Assembly: GCF_003952425.1 (NCBI RefSeq)
Contig: NZ_CP034449.1
Span: forward strand, 744,001-808,000
DNA length: 64,000 nucleotides
Direction of reading: 5' to 3'
DNA from: Mesorhizobium sp. M2A.F.Ca.ET.046.03.2.1
GTDB lineage: Bacteria; Pseudomonadota; Alphaproteobacteria; Rhizobiales; Rhizobiaceae
The notes below the pieces were generated by a model that worked only from the letters and a program-made list of their open reading frames with translations, did no database searches and was not told where the DNA came from. A program made the position numbers and the translations under genes. Positions 34,936 through 43,376 of this stretch are shown here, one piece after another; within the stretch, counting starts at the first letter, position 1; each line of letters begins with the position of its first letter.

Positions 34936-34951
34936 TTTCATATTCATGAAA
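34936..34951. promoter_or_regulatory. candidate operator TTTCATATTCATGAAA at the transporter promoter
   Basis: This near-palindrome (TTTCA-N6-TGAAA) fills the spacer between TTGACA (34958-34953) and a weak -10 AATCAT on the minus strand, 27 bases upstream of the PotB-like start. With the flanking TTGACA it matches the site at 36319-36334 at 20 of 23 positions in the opposite orientation. Confidence 0.65.
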
Positions 34952-34991
34952 CTGTCAAGCTGAATCGCTTGTGCGCTGCACACGTTCGGCG

Positions 34992-36275
34992 TCAGCGCTC
35001 AAAGGCATCGAGCATGCGATACCAGGCAATTGCCGCGGCAACGCCGATCTGCCGAAAGGCGTGGAACGGGATCGGCCGGATCGGCGACAGCGGGAAGGGC
35101 AATTGCCTGGCATCGCCGCTGGCGAGGTAGTTCGCCATGCGCTTGCCGAGCGCGCTCATCAGGCCGACGCCCCTGCCCTGGCAGCCGACGACGGCAAGCA
35201 GGCCCTTTTCCGGTTCATGCAGATGCGGCAGGTGATCCGGCGTCAGCGCCACTCGGCCGAACCAGCGCTTCTCGATGGCGATGCCGGCAAGCGCCGGATA
35301 GAGGCGGGTGAGCGCGCGTTCGAGATGCGCCCAGTCCGCGGCGCTTGAGGGCCGCGCCATGCGGCCGCGGCCGCCCAGCACCATGCGGCCATCGGGACTC
35401 CGGCGGTAGTAGACCAGGATGCGACGGGAATCGGAAACGGCCTGCCCGCCAGGCAGGATGCCGGCGGCAAGCTCCGCCGGTAGCGGCGCGGTGGCGATCT
35501 GGAAGGAATGCAGCGGCACGATGGTCTGGGCAAGCCCGGGCAGCAGGCCATCCGTATAGGCATTGATGGCAAGTACGACCGATCTGCCCCGCAACTCGGC
35601 GCCGCCTTGCGTCGAGACCCGCCAGACGCCGGCCTCCTTGGCGAGCTTCACCACTCGCTGCTGCTCGGCGATGCCGGCGCCGGCGGCCGAAGCGACGCGG
35701 GCCAGTTCGAGCGTATAGGACAGCGGATCGATGATTCCAGCGCGGCGGTCGAGCCAGCCGCCGAGATAGCCCCTGGCGCCGGTCATCGCCGCGATCTCGG
35801 CCTGGTCGAGCAGCTTGACGTCGGCGCCGCGCGAGCGCCATTGGCGGTCGCGGTTGGCGGCGGCCTTCAGCGCTGTCTCGGTGTGCGCCGCCTGGATCCA
35901 GCCATTGCGCGTAAACGGCACTGCCAGCTTCTCGTCGCGGATCACGTCGAACACGGCATCGGCCGTCGAGGCGGCGAACGCGACCAGGGCTTCACCACGC
36001 TCCTTGCCGAAATGTTCAATCAGCCATTCCGGATCGTATTTGAGGCCGGGAATGACCTGGCCGCCATTGAGACCGGAAGCGCCCTGCCCGATCGCACCAG
36101 CATCCAGCACCTGAACGGAAAGGCCGGCCCGCGCCGCATGCAGCGCGGTCGACAGGCCCATGATGCCGCCGCCGACAATGATCGCGTCGAACGTGCCGCC
36201 GGATGACAGTTCGGACCGGAAGGCCGGCGCCGTTTGGGGTTTCCGCCAGACCGGATCGAAGAAGGCTGCGGGCAA
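34992..36275 (-). CDS. FAD-dependent amine oxidase, PuuB-like (DAO family)
   Basis: The 427-residue product has the FAD Rossmann motif GGGIMGLSTALHAARAG at residues 35-51, then GASGLNGGQV and the C-terminal GLLAVVGCQGRGVGLMSALGKRMA that closes the FAD site. This layout fits gamma-glutamylputrescine oxidase (PuuB) and related DadA-like enzymes. Its place before a polyamine-type transporter and a PuuR-like regulator supports an amine substrate. No PuuA-like synthetase is in the window, so the pathway is incomplete here. Confidence 0.85.
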   Translation of the reverse strand: MPAAFFDPVWRKPQTAPAFRSELSSGGTFDAIIVGGGIMGLSTALHAARAGLSVQVLDAGAIGQGASGLNGGQVIPGLKYDPEWLIEHFGKERGEALVAFAASTADAVFDVIRDEKLAVPFTRNGWIQAAHTETALKAAANRDRQWRSRGADVKLLDQAEIAAMTGARGYLGGWLDRRAGIIDPLSYTLELARVASAAGAGIAEQQRVVKLAKEAGVWRVSTQGGAELRGRSVVLAINAYTDGLLPGLAQTIVPLHSFQIATAPLPAELAAGILPGGQAVSDSRRILVYYRRSPDGRMVLGGRGRMARPSSAADWAHLERALTRLYPALAGIAIEKRWFGRVALTPDHLPHLHEPEKGLLAVVGCQGRGVGLMSALGKRMANYLASGDARQLPFPLSPIRPIPFHAFRQIGVAAAIAWYRMLDAFER

Positions 36276-36318
36276 AGATCACCTCGGCGCTGAAACTTCG
36301 TGAAAATCCTATTGTCAA

Positions 36319-36334
36319 TTTCATGAATTTGAAA
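36319..36334. promoter_or_regulatory. candidate operator TTTCATGAATTTGAAA at the oxidase promoter
   Basis: This site has the same TTTCA-N6-TGAAA form as the one at 34936. On the minus strand a TTGACA (36318-36313) directly follows it, a possible -35 for the oxidase gene starting at 36275. It also lies about 135 bases upstream of the plus-strand FAH-family gene. Confidence 0.6.
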
Positions 36335-36468
36335 GAGCGCTCGATAGGCCAGACAAATCCTGGCTATGTGACAGCACAGCCATGGCCCATAAACCTTGGC
36401 ATCGACGGGATAGACGTTTGCGCTAAATCCGGGGAAAGTGCCGCGCGACAATCGAGAGGAATGATGCC

Positions 36469-37626
36469 ATGACCGATCCGACCCGCCTGCCTGCCGAAGG
36501 ACTTTTCGTCGGCCGCGCCAGAACCAGCGCCGCTTCTCATCCGCTGGTGGTGACGGCACGGGACGGCGAAGTGATCGACATCACCTCGAGCGCGGCGCCG
36601 ACGGTGCGCGATCTTTGCGAGTTGAAGGATCCCGCCGACTACCTGCGCTCAGCCAAGGGTAAGGCGATCGGCGTGCTCGCCGACATCGCGGCAAACAGCT
36701 TCGAGGCCAAGCGCGACGCCGCGAAGCCCATCCTGCTTTCGCCCGTCGATCTGCAGGCGATCAAAGCCTCCGGCGTCACCTTCGTGGTCAGCCTGCTCGA
36801 GCGCGTCATCGAGGAGCAGGCGCGCGGCTCGGCGGAAAAGGCCGACGCCATCCGCGCCGACATCGCCAGCCTGATTGGCCATGACTTGTCGAAGCTCAAG
36901 CCCGGTTCGCCGGAAGCGATGGAAATCAAGGCCAAGCTGATCTCGCGCGGGGCCTGGTCGCAATATCTGGAGGTGGGTATCGGCCCGGACGCCGAAATCT
37001 TCACCAAATGCCAGCCGATGGCGTCCGTCGGCTTCGGCGCCGATGTCGGCCTGCACCCCGTCTCCACCTGGAACAATCCCGAGCCGGAGATCGCCATGAT
37101 AGCCGACAGCTCGGGTCGCATCGTCGGCGCCACGCTTGGCAACGACGTCAACCTGCGCGATGTCGAGGGGCGCTCGGCGCTGCTGCTCGGCAAGGCCAAG
37201 GACAACAATGCTTCCGCCTCGCTCGGACCGTTCATCCGGCTGTTCGACGAGACCTTCTCGATCGCCGACGTCAAGCGCGCCACGGTGCGACTCAGCGTCG
37301 AGGGCGAGGACGGCTTCTCGCTGGAAGGCGCCAGCTCGATGGCCGAAATCAGCCGTTCGCCGGAAGAACTGGTCAAGGCGGCGATGGGGCCGCATCACCA
37401 GTATCCGGACGGGCTGGCGCTTTATCTCGGCACCATGTTCGTGCCGTCGAAGGATCGCGGCGAGAAGGGCAAGGGCTTCACCCACAAGGTCGGCGATATC
37501 GTCACCATCTCGTCGGAAAAGCTCGGCGCTCTCACCAACCGCGTGCGCCTGTCGCCGGACTGTCCGCATTGGACTTATGGCGCCAGCCATCTGATGCGCG
37601 ACCTGGCGAAGGCCAATCTTCTCTAG
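36469..37626 (+). CDS. fumarylacetoacetate hydrolase family protein
   Basis: The 385-residue product has a C-terminal FAH fold. Its metal ligands are Glu205 and Glu207 in NNPEPEIAM, and Asp226 in LGNDVNLRDVEGRSALL. Members of this family hydrate, dehydrate or hydrolyse 2-keto acids, and several act on 2-keto-3-deoxy sugar acids. Its place before a sugar-type ABC transporter suggests such a substrate, which is inference. GAGAGG lies a few bases before the ATG. Confidence 0.85.
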   Translation: MTDPTRLPAEGLFVGRARTSAASHPLVVTARDGEVIDITSSAAPTVRDLCELKDPADYLRSAKGKAIGVLADIAANSFEAKRDAAKPILLSPVDLQAIKASGVTFVVSLLERVIEEQARGSAEKADAIRADIASLIGHDLSKLKPGSPEAMEIKAKLISRGAWSQYLEVGIGPDAEIFTKCQPMASVGFGADVGLHPVSTWNNPEPEIAMIADSSGRIVGATLGNDVNLRDVEGRSALLLGKAKDNNASASLGPFIRLFDETFSIADVKRATVRLSVEGEDGFSLEGASSMAEISRSPEELVKAAMGPHHQYPDGLALYLGTMFVPSKDRGEKGKGFTHKVGDIVTISSEKLGALTNRVRLSPDCPHWTYGASHLMRDLAKANLL

Positions 37627-37895
37627 CGCCCAACCGAGGCGACGTTGTCCAACCCCGCCGCAGAGAGCGAGCGCTAACGGCAACGCCTGCCCGAGAAAAT
37701 AGCGCCTGAACTGATGCAATCTGATGGGATTGCTGATGGCGCGCGAAGCTGTGCCAACATCCATTGGCGATGGAGGCTTGCCATCGTCTGAAAAAGGGAA
37801 TGCTCTGGACGTTCCGGTCGGCGCTGGCAGGAGACGTGGACAAAGGCCGCGTCGCGCCGATCCAGGAGGAGAGTTTCAACATGGGAGGAAATCGA
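37627..37895. other. 269-base intergenic region
   Basis: It separates the FAH-family gene from the binding-protein gene and presumably holds the transporter promoter. I saw no convincing promoter pair, operator or RNA in it, apart from the strong GGAGGAA ribosome site at its end. Confidence 0.4.
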
Positions 37896-38828
37896 ATGCT
37901 TTCGCGGCTAAGACTGCTCGTGCTTGGCTTGATCGCGCTCATCGCCATTCCGGCGATGGCTGAGGCCAAGACGTTCTACTGGATTTCACATGGCGGCCCG
38001 GCCGACCCGGTCTGGACCTATTTCCTGGCCGGCGCCAAGCAATGGGCAAGCGACACCGGCAATAAGGTCAACACGTCGTTCCACAATGGCGACGTTGCCT
38101 CGCAGCAGGAGGCGATCCGCGCCGCCATCTCGGCCAAGGCCGACGGCATCGTCACCACCAGCCCCGATCCGGGCAGCCTGATCGAGCTCGCCAAGGAAGC
38201 GCGCGCGGCCAACATCCCGATCATCAACTTCAACACACCCGACCCGAAAGCCAACTTCAACGCCTATGTCGGCGGCGACAACGTCACCTTCGGCAAGCAC
38301 TGGGCGCAATACCTGGTCGACAAGGGCCTTGTGAAGAAAGGCGACTTCGTCTGGATGCCGGTCGAGGTTCCCGGCGCCACCTATGGCGTGCAGGAAGAGG
38401 AAGGCATCAAGAGCGTCTTCGAGCCGCTCGGCATCACCTATGAAATCACCGAGGCCACGCTCGACCAGGCCGAAGTGATCAGCCGCATGGCCGACTATCT
38501 CACCGCGCACAAGGGCAAGGTGAAGGCGATCATCGGCCTCGGCGACCTCGTCACCGGCTCGATCAAGCGGGTGTTCGACCAGGTCGGCGTCAAGGCGGGC
38601 GAGATCCCGGTCGTTGGCTGGGGCAATTCGCTCGACACCACGCAGGAAGTGCTGAACGGCTATGTCAACGCCGCGCAGTGGCAGGACCCGCAGGCGACCA
38701 GCTATGTGGCGCTGTCGCTCGCCAACATGGCCGCCAGCGGCATCCCCCCGGGCTTCAATGTCATCACCGGCGCGCTCTACGAGAAGGACACCGCCGGCGT
38801 CTACGACAAGATCCTGTCCGGCAAATAA
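37896..38828 (+). CDS. sugar-type ABC solute-binding protein
   Basis: The 310-residue periplasmic protein has a signal peptide (cleavage near AMAEAK, residue 22) and a type 1 periplasmic binding fold (Peripla_BP_4): YWISHGGPADPVWTYFLAGAKQW, then AISAKADGIVTTSPDPGSLIEL, and VVGWGNSLDTTQEVLNG. The ATG at 37896 is chosen because GGAGGAA precedes it by five bases. Earlier ATGs at 37881 and 37764 lie outside the signal peptide. A hairpin follows the stop. Confidence 0.9.
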   Translation: MLSRLRLLVLGLIALIAIPAMAEAKTFYWISHGGPADPVWTYFLAGAKQWASDTGNKVNTSFHNGDVASQQEAIRAAISAKADGIVTTSPDPGSLIELAKEARAANIPIINFNTPDPKANFNAYVGGDNVTFGKHWAQYLVDKGLVKKGDFVWMPVEVPGATYGVQEEEGIKSVFEPLGITYEITEATLDQAEVISRMADYLTAHKGKVKAIIGLGDLVTGSIKRVFDQVGVKAGEIPVVGWGNSLDTTQEVLNGYVNAAQWQDPQATSYVALSLANMAASGIPPGFNVITGALYEKDTAGVYDKILSGK

Positions 38829-38844
38829 GTTCCCGCGCGATTGA

Positions 38845-38880
38845 CCAGCGCCGCGCTTTGCACCTGAAGCGCGGCGCTGG
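38845..38880 (+). promoter_or_regulatory. strong hairpin between binding-protein and permease genes
   Basis: CCAGCGCCGCGCTT and AAGCGCGGCGCTGG form a perfect 14-pair stem with loop TGCACCTG, 16 bases after the binding-protein stop. No T-run follows. It probably protects the binding-protein message from 3' decay or partly reduces read-through. Confidence 0.7.
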
Positions 38881-38955
38881 ATGCTACCGCCGCCGGCGCC
38901 CGCCGCCATACCCGGCGCGAAATCCGGCCAGTTTCAATCATGTCACGGGTATCTC

Positions 38956-39942
38956 GTGGAAAATCATTCCTTCGTCCAGCGCCTGATCGGCAGGTCAGAA
39001 TTCGGCCCCCTTGTCCTGCTCGTCGTCGAGTTGGTCGTGTTCTGGGCCATCAATCCGGACTTCCTCTCGCCGCAGAACATCTCCAACATCCTGGCCTTCA
39101 CCGTCGAGCTCGGCCTGATCGCGCTGGCGATGACGCTGTTGATGACATCGGGTGAATTCGACCTTTCCGTCGGCTCGCTGTTCGGCTTCTCGCCAGTGCT
39201 GATGTGGACGCTGTTCAACAGCGGCGTCACCTCGCTGGAGGTGGGCCTGCTGATCGCGCTAATCGTTGCCGCGCTGATCGGGCTGGTCAATGGCTGGTTC
39301 GTCACCCAGCTCAAGATCCCGTCCTTCCTGGTCACGCTCGGAATGCTGCTGGTCGTGCGCGGCACGGCGCTCTTCGTCACCGACGGCTTCCCGCAGCGGA
39401 CCTGGAGCGCCGAAGGCAGCTGGCTGGCCGATATCCTCGTCGGCGACTTCTATGTCGGGCCGTTCCGCATCTACGCCTCGCTTTTCTGGTTCATCGGCGC
39501 CGCGATCATCCTTGGCTATGTGCTGACGCAGAGCCGGACCGGCAACTGGATCCAGGCCGCCGGCGGCAATCCCAATGCGGCGCGCGCCCGCGGCGTCAAC
39601 GTCAACCGCGTCAAGGTCGGTCTGTTCGTCCTGTCGGCGGTGATGGCTTCGCTGGCCGGCGTGATCTCGTCGCTGCGCACCTCCGCGGCCAACCCCAACA
39701 GCGGCACCGGCTATGAGCTCGAGGTTATCGCCATGGTGGTGATCGGCGGCACGGCGCTGACGGGGGGACGCGGCACCATCATCGGCACGGTGCTCGGCAT
39801 CCTGATCCTGCGCGTCATGCGCAACGGCATCGTGCTGATCGGGGTGCCGGGGCTTGCCTACAACATCTTCATCGGCGCGATCATCCTCGGCATGATGGCG
39901 CTGCATTCGTGGCTCGAACGCCGGCACCAGGCAGGGACTTAA
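38956..39942 (+). CDS. sugar-type ABC permease (RbsC-like)
   Basis: The 328-residue product has about eight to ten membrane segments and the RbsC-type motif TSGEFDLSVGSLFGFSPVL, then AAGGNPNAARARGVNV and VIGGTALTGGRGTIIGTVLG near its end. The GTG at 38956 gives a natural cytoplasmic start (VENHSFVQRLIG). The in-frame ATG at 38881 would begin inside the hairpin and has no ribosome site. The ATPase gene follows after four bases. Confidence 0.88.
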   Translation: MENHSFVQRLIGRSEFGPLVLLVVELVVFWAINPDFLSPQNISNILAFTVELGLIALAMTLLMTSGEFDLSVGSLFGFSPVLMWTLFNSGVTSLEVGLLIALIVAALIGLVNGWFVTQLKIPSFLVTLGMLLVVRGTALFVTDGFPQRTWSAEGSWLADILVGDFYVGPFRIYASLFWFIGAAIILGYVLTQSRTGNWIQAAGGNPNAARARGVNVNRVKVGLFVLSAVMASLAGVISSLRTSAANPNSGTGYELEVIAMVVIGGTALTGGRGTIIGTVLGILILRVMRNGIVLIGVPGLAYNIFIGAIILGMMALHSWLERRHQAGT

Positions 39943-39946
39943 GACG

Positions 39947-40741
39947 ATGGCCGAGCCTCTGATCCGCATGGCAAACATCCGCAAGTCCTACGGGCGCGTG
40001 CAGGCGCTGGTGGACGCCAATTTCCACGTCAACGAAAAGGAGATCGTCGGCCTGCTCGGCGACAACGGCGCCGGCAAGTCGACATTGATCAAGGTGCTGT
40101 CGGGCGCCGTGCCGCTGACCAGCGGCGACATCTTCGTCCGCGGCAAGAAGGTCAATTTCCGCAGCACCAGCGACGCAATCGCTGAGGGCATCGAGACGAT
40201 CTACCAGGACTCGGCGCTGGTCACGCAGCTGTCGATCGCGCGCAACCTGTTCCTCGGCCGCGAGCCGATCAAGCCGCCGCGCTTCCTGAACCGCATGGAC
40301 CAGGAGGCGATGAACGCGGTGGCGCGCGACCTTCTGCGGCAAGTCGGCATCACCAAGAACATCCCGCCGACGACGCCGATCGGCTCGCTGTCGGGCGGCG
40401 AGCGGCAGGCGGTCGCAATCGCGCGCGCCATGCATTTCGACAGTGATCTCATCATCCTCGACGAGCCGACCAACAATCTCGGCGTCGCCGAGACGCAAGG
40501 TGTCTTGAGCTTCGTGCGCAGCGCCCGCGACTCCGGTCATTCCTGCATCTTCATCGCGCATAACATCCACCACGTCTTCCAGGTGGTCGACCGCATCGTG
40601 GTGATGCGCCGGGGCAAGGTGGTGGCCGACGACATCGATCCGAAGAAGACGACGGTGGCCGAGGTCGAGCGCGTCATCACCGGCATGTCGGACAAGGAAA
40701 TCCGGGATGCGATCACCGACGGCCGGGAATCGCATGGCTGA
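39947..40741 (+). CDS. sugar-type ABC ATPase, single-domain
   Basis: The 264-residue product has Walker A GDNGAGKST near residue 37, the sequence IETIYQDSALVTQLS for the Q-loop, signature LSGGERQA, Walker B LIILDEPTNNLG and the H-switch IAHN. Most sugar ATPases of this class (RbsA) have two tandem domains. This one has one, like FrcA of Sinorhizobium, so it should act as a homodimer. Confidence 0.92.
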   Translation: MAEPLIRMANIRKSYGRVQALVDANFHVNEKEIVGLLGDNGAGKSTLIKVLSGAVPLTSGDIFVRGKKVNFRSTSDAIAEGIETIYQDSALVTQLSIARNLFLGREPIKPPRFLNRMDQEAMNAVARDLLRQVGITKNIPPTTPIGSLSGGERQAVAIARAMHFDSDLIILDEPTNNLGVAETQGVLSFVRSARDSGHSCIFIAHNIHHVFQVVDRIVVMRRGKVVADDIDPKKTTVAEVERVITGMSDKEIRDAITDGRESHG

Positions 40742-40788
40742 TTTCGGCAGACTTTGACTTGGCGTGACAGGGGCTCGCATCCCATCCT

Positions 40789-41823
40789 ATGACTGGACCC
40801 ATGAAAGCCACCGTAGCCGACATCGCCAGGAGCTGCGGCCTGTCGACCGCGACCGTCGACAGGGTGCTGAACAACCGTCCGGGCGCAAGTGCCGCCAACC
40901 GGCAGCGCGTGATGGAAGCGGCCAAGCAGCTCGGCTATCTGCCGACACTCGACCAGGTCGTGCTGCCCTCGAAGCCGGCGCATCTCGAATTCTTCCTGCC
41001 GATCGGGTCCAACGCCTTCATGGCCGATCTTGCCCATCACATCGAGGACTATGCGGCGCGCCTGCCCCTGGTCGCGTCGTGCCGCATCCACAATCTTGCC
41101 GGCATTTCGCCCAGCGCGCTGCAGAGCGCTGTGGAGAATCTGTCGCTCAAGGCCAATGGCGTCGGCGTCATCGCCGTCGATCACCCGCGCACGCGCAACA
41201 TCTTGCGCGAGCTGGTCGAGGCGGGAATCAGGCTGGTCACGCTGGTCTCAGACGTGCCAGCGGCGCCCCGCTCGGCCTATGTCGGCATCGACAACCGCGT
41301 GGCGGGCCGCACAGCGGCGCTGCTGATGGGGCGCTTCCTCGGCGGCCGCACCGGGCATCTGGCGATGATGGTCGGCTCGCGCTCCTATCGCGGCCATGAA
41401 GAGCGCGAGATGGGCTTCCGCTCGGTGCTGAGCGAGGAGTTCCCCAATCTCACCGTGTCCAGCGCCGTCGAGATCAACGACGAGCCAGACGCCAGCTACC
41501 GCGCCACCATCAAGGCGCTGCACGACGAACCGGATCTGCTCGGCATCTACTGCGTCGGCGGCGGACGCTCCGGCGTCGCCAGGGCGTTGCTGGAAGCCAA
41601 GCCGCGCAGGAAGCCGGTCTTCATCTGCCACGACCTGACCAAGGAGACACGGCGCTATCTCGTCGATGACCTCGCCGATGTCGTCATCGACCAGAATGCG
41701 CGGCTGATCGCCGAACAGTCGGTGATCCGCCTGCTCGGCTCGATCGCCTCCTCGGCGCCCTACCTGACCAAGAAATTCATCGAGCCGCGGCTGATCTTCA
41801 AGGAAAACGTGCCGGTGCAGTAG
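40789..41823 (+). CDS. LacI-family regulator
   Basis: The 344-residue product has an N-terminal LacI HTH (ATVADIARSCGLSTATVDRVLNNRPG, residues 7-33) with hinge helix and a periplasmic-binding-like effector domain (AYVGIDNRVAGRTAALLMG, GIYCVGGGRSGVARAL). TVDRVLN in place of the usual TVSRVLN is seen in some rhizobial members. It is last in the FAH/ABC operon and likely controls it. A second ATG at 40801 is possible. Confidence 0.9.
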   Translation: MTGPMKATVADIARSCGLSTATVDRVLNNRPGASAANRQRVMEAAKQLGYLPTLDQVVLPSKPAHLEFFLPIGSNAFMADLAHHIEDYAARLPLVASCRIHNLAGISPSALQSAVENLSLKANGVGVIAVDHPRTRNILRELVEAGIRLVTLVSDVPAAPRSAYVGIDNRVAGRTAALLMGRFLGGRTGHLAMMVGSRSYRGHEEREMGFRSVLSEEFPNLTVSSAVEINDEPDASYRATIKALHDEPDLLGIYCVGGGRSGVARALLEAKPRRKPVFICHDLTKETRRYLVDDLADVVIDQNARLIAEQSVIRLLGSIASSAPYLTKKFIEPRLIFKENVPVQ

Positions 41824-41910
41824 GCCGGCAATGGTGCCGGCGGGTGCCTATTCGGATTTGTCTGATAATTGATCCCGCAATTCTGCACAGCAGCTATGCA
41901 CGTTTCGCAA

Positions 41911-41939
41911 TTGCCGAATCGTTGGGCAACTCGTATTTA
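41911..41939 (+). promoter_or_regulatory. promoter of the alpha-r14-like RNA
   Basis: TTGCCG at 41911-41916 and TATTTA at 41934-41939 are separated by 17 bases, a reasonable housekeeping promoter. Transcription would start near 41946, just ahead of the first hairpin. Confidence 0.6.
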
Positions 41940-41945
41940 TGAACC

Positions 41946-42056
41946 TGTCGGATGTCTTCCTCCTCCCAGACACCGGCGCTGAGTGCGGTACACCTCCTCC
42001 CGTGCCGTATTCGTAATCAAGCCCGCTGCCACCTCCTCCCGGCAGCGGGCTTTTTC
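41946..42056 (+). ncRNA. nfeR1: alpha-r14 family small RNA (NfeR1-like)
   Basis: Three consecutive hairpins each show the same nine bases CCTCCTCCC in the loop, at 41959-41967, 41993-42001 and 42032-42040. Stems are TGTCT/AGACA, CGGTAC/GTGCCG and GCCCGCTGCC/GGCAGCGGGC. The third is followed by TTTTTC and is a rho-independent terminator. Anti-Shine-Dalgarno loops in three hairpins are the hallmark of the alpha-r14 (suhB, RF00519) family, which includes Sinorhizobium NfeR1, a translation inhibitor of many transporter messages linked to nodulation and osmoadaptation. The 5' end is estimated from the promoter. Confidence 0.87.
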
Positions 42057-42127
42057 TTTGTGCGCAATAAGGCGGCGCTCCAGCCCCCGGATTGCCATCC
42101 GAATTGCGAAGGGCAATTCGGGGCAAT

Positions 42128-42187
42128 CCGACCTCTCCCCAAGGGAGAGGAGACGGTCGGCGCCGACCCCAATCTCTTCTCCCCTCG
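42128..42187. repeat. repeat family D copy 2, left part
   Basis: Starts CCGACCTCTCCCCAAGGGAG and ends CTTCTCCCCTCG. The last four bases, CTCG, are the duplicated target of the insertion sequence. Confidence 0.8.
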
Positions 42188-43376
42188 GAGGGCTTTGCAC
42201 GGAACTGAGTTGGTGATTCCGTATGTCCGGCATGAAGGGGAGATGATTCGGATGGTCGATCGCGTGCTTGGACAACTGAGCCTTGCGGATGGGCTGGTGT
42301 GGTCGGATGTGACGGAGCTTGACCAGATCTCGCGAGTGATCGACTGGGTGCCGATCAAGGCGCTTCTTGGTCAGCGCAGCGGACCAGGACGGGGCAATAT
42401 TAGCTATCCGGCCGAGGCCTTGCTGCGCTGTCTGCTGCTTGGCGTGTGGAACAATCTCAGCGATCCTTCGCTGGAGGCACAACTGCGCGACCGGCTGTCG
42501 TTCCGCCGCTTTGCCGGTTTCAGCCTGTCGGACCCCACGCCGGACCATTCGACGTTGTGGCGTTTCCGCGAGGAGCTGAAGTGCGATGGGCTGATCGACC
42601 GGGTGTTTTATGAGATCACGCGGCAGCTTGAGCAGAAGGGGCTGATCGTCAAGCGCGGCACGTTGATTGATGCCTCCTTCATGCAGGCCGCCGCGCGCCC
42701 GCCGGCGAAGCCGAAGAAGGGTGAGGAGGCGACGGCGCGGCCATCGGCTGATGGCGAGGCACGTTGGGGACGCAAGGGCAACAAGACCGTGTTCGGCTAT
42801 AAGGTGCACAACGGCGTCGACGATGCTCATACGCTGATCCGGCGCATGGACTTCACGGATGTATCGGTCACCGATACCGAGCCGGCCGACGGCCTGATCA
42901 TCGGGGACGAGAAGGCGGCCTATGGCGACCAAGCCTACTACACCCATGCCCGCCATGCCCGGCTGAAGCAGGCCGGCATCAAGGACCGGCTGATGCACAG
43001 AGCCAACAAGCACCATCCGCTGACGCCGCGTCAGAAGCAGCGCAACCGGCTGATCTCGAAGGTGCGGGCGGCAGTGGAGCGGCCGTTTGCAGTGTTCAAA
43101 CAGCGCTACGGCATGCGGCGACTGCGCTTCTTCAACCTTGCCACCAACAGGACGCAGTGCATGCTTGCCGGCTGCGGCTACAATCTGCAGCGAGCGGCCG
43201 CAGTCCTTTTCCCGAAGAGGAAGCCGGCATGAGGCGCAGTCCGCCCAAAATCCACTGCCAAGGCGGCCTGAGGCCCCAAGAGCGAGGCAAAATAACCCGC
43301 CAAAGCGGCCAGAGCGCCTTTCAAAAAACGCCCATCCGCCTCGTGCGCTAAATATCGACTCCCATGCAAAACCCTC
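42188..43376 (+). mobile_element. IS5-family insertion sequence
   Basis: The element is 1189 bases long. Its ends are GAGGGCTTTGCACGG on the left and, read inward, GAGGGTTTTGCATGG on the right, an imperfect terminal inverted repeat. It is bounded by the direct repeat CTCG at 42184-42187 and 43377-43380, a four-base duplication as in the IS5 group. Removing the element and one CTCG restores the CTTCTCCCCTCGGGGAGAAG palindrome of repeat D, which confirms both ends. Confidence 0.92.
42243..43232 (+). CDS. IS5-family DDE transposase
   Basis: The product of about 329 residues has an N-terminal DUF772-type domain (YPAEALLRCLLLGVWNNLSDPSLEAQL, RFAGFSLSDPTPDHSTLWRFR) and a DDE catalytic core: Asp in TLIDASFM, Asp in YGDQAYY and Glu in RAAVERPFAVFKQRYGMRR. 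No frameshift is visible, so the element may still be active. The frame is open upstream to 41952, but this lies outside the element and inside the small RNA, so it is not coding. Start is 42243 or the ATG at 42252, which has better spacing to AAGGGGAG. Confidence 0.92.
   Translation: MIRMVDRVLGQLSLADGLVWSDVTELDQISRVIDWVPIKALLGQRSGPGRGNISYPAEALLRCLLLGVWNNLSDPSLEAQLRDRLSFRRFAGFSLSDPTPDHSTLWRFREELKCDGLIDRVFYEITRQLEQKGLIVKRGTLIDASFMQAAARPPAKPKKGEEATARPSADGEARWGRKGNKTVFGYKVHNGVDDAHTLIRRMDFTDVSVTDTEPADGLIIGDEKAAYGDQAYYTHARHARLKQAGIKDRLMHRANKHHPLTPRQKQRNRLISKVRAAVERPFAVFKQRYGMRRLRFFNLATNRTQCMLAGCGYNLQRAAAVLFPKRKPA

Larger units (their letters stand above)
41824..42187. other. gene-free stretch with sRNA and repeat
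   Basis: Between the LacI gene and the insertion sequence. It holds the small RNA locus (promoter 41911-41939, transcript about 41946-42056), a small hairpin around 42100-42120 (CGAATTGC, GGCAATTCG), and the left half of repeat D2. No protein-coding gene is supported. Confidence 0.7.

Noticed and set aside
41952..42242. Upstream extension of the transposase frame
   Set aside because: It passes through the sRNA and the repeat outside the mapped left end of the insertion sequence, so it cannot be part of the element's gene.
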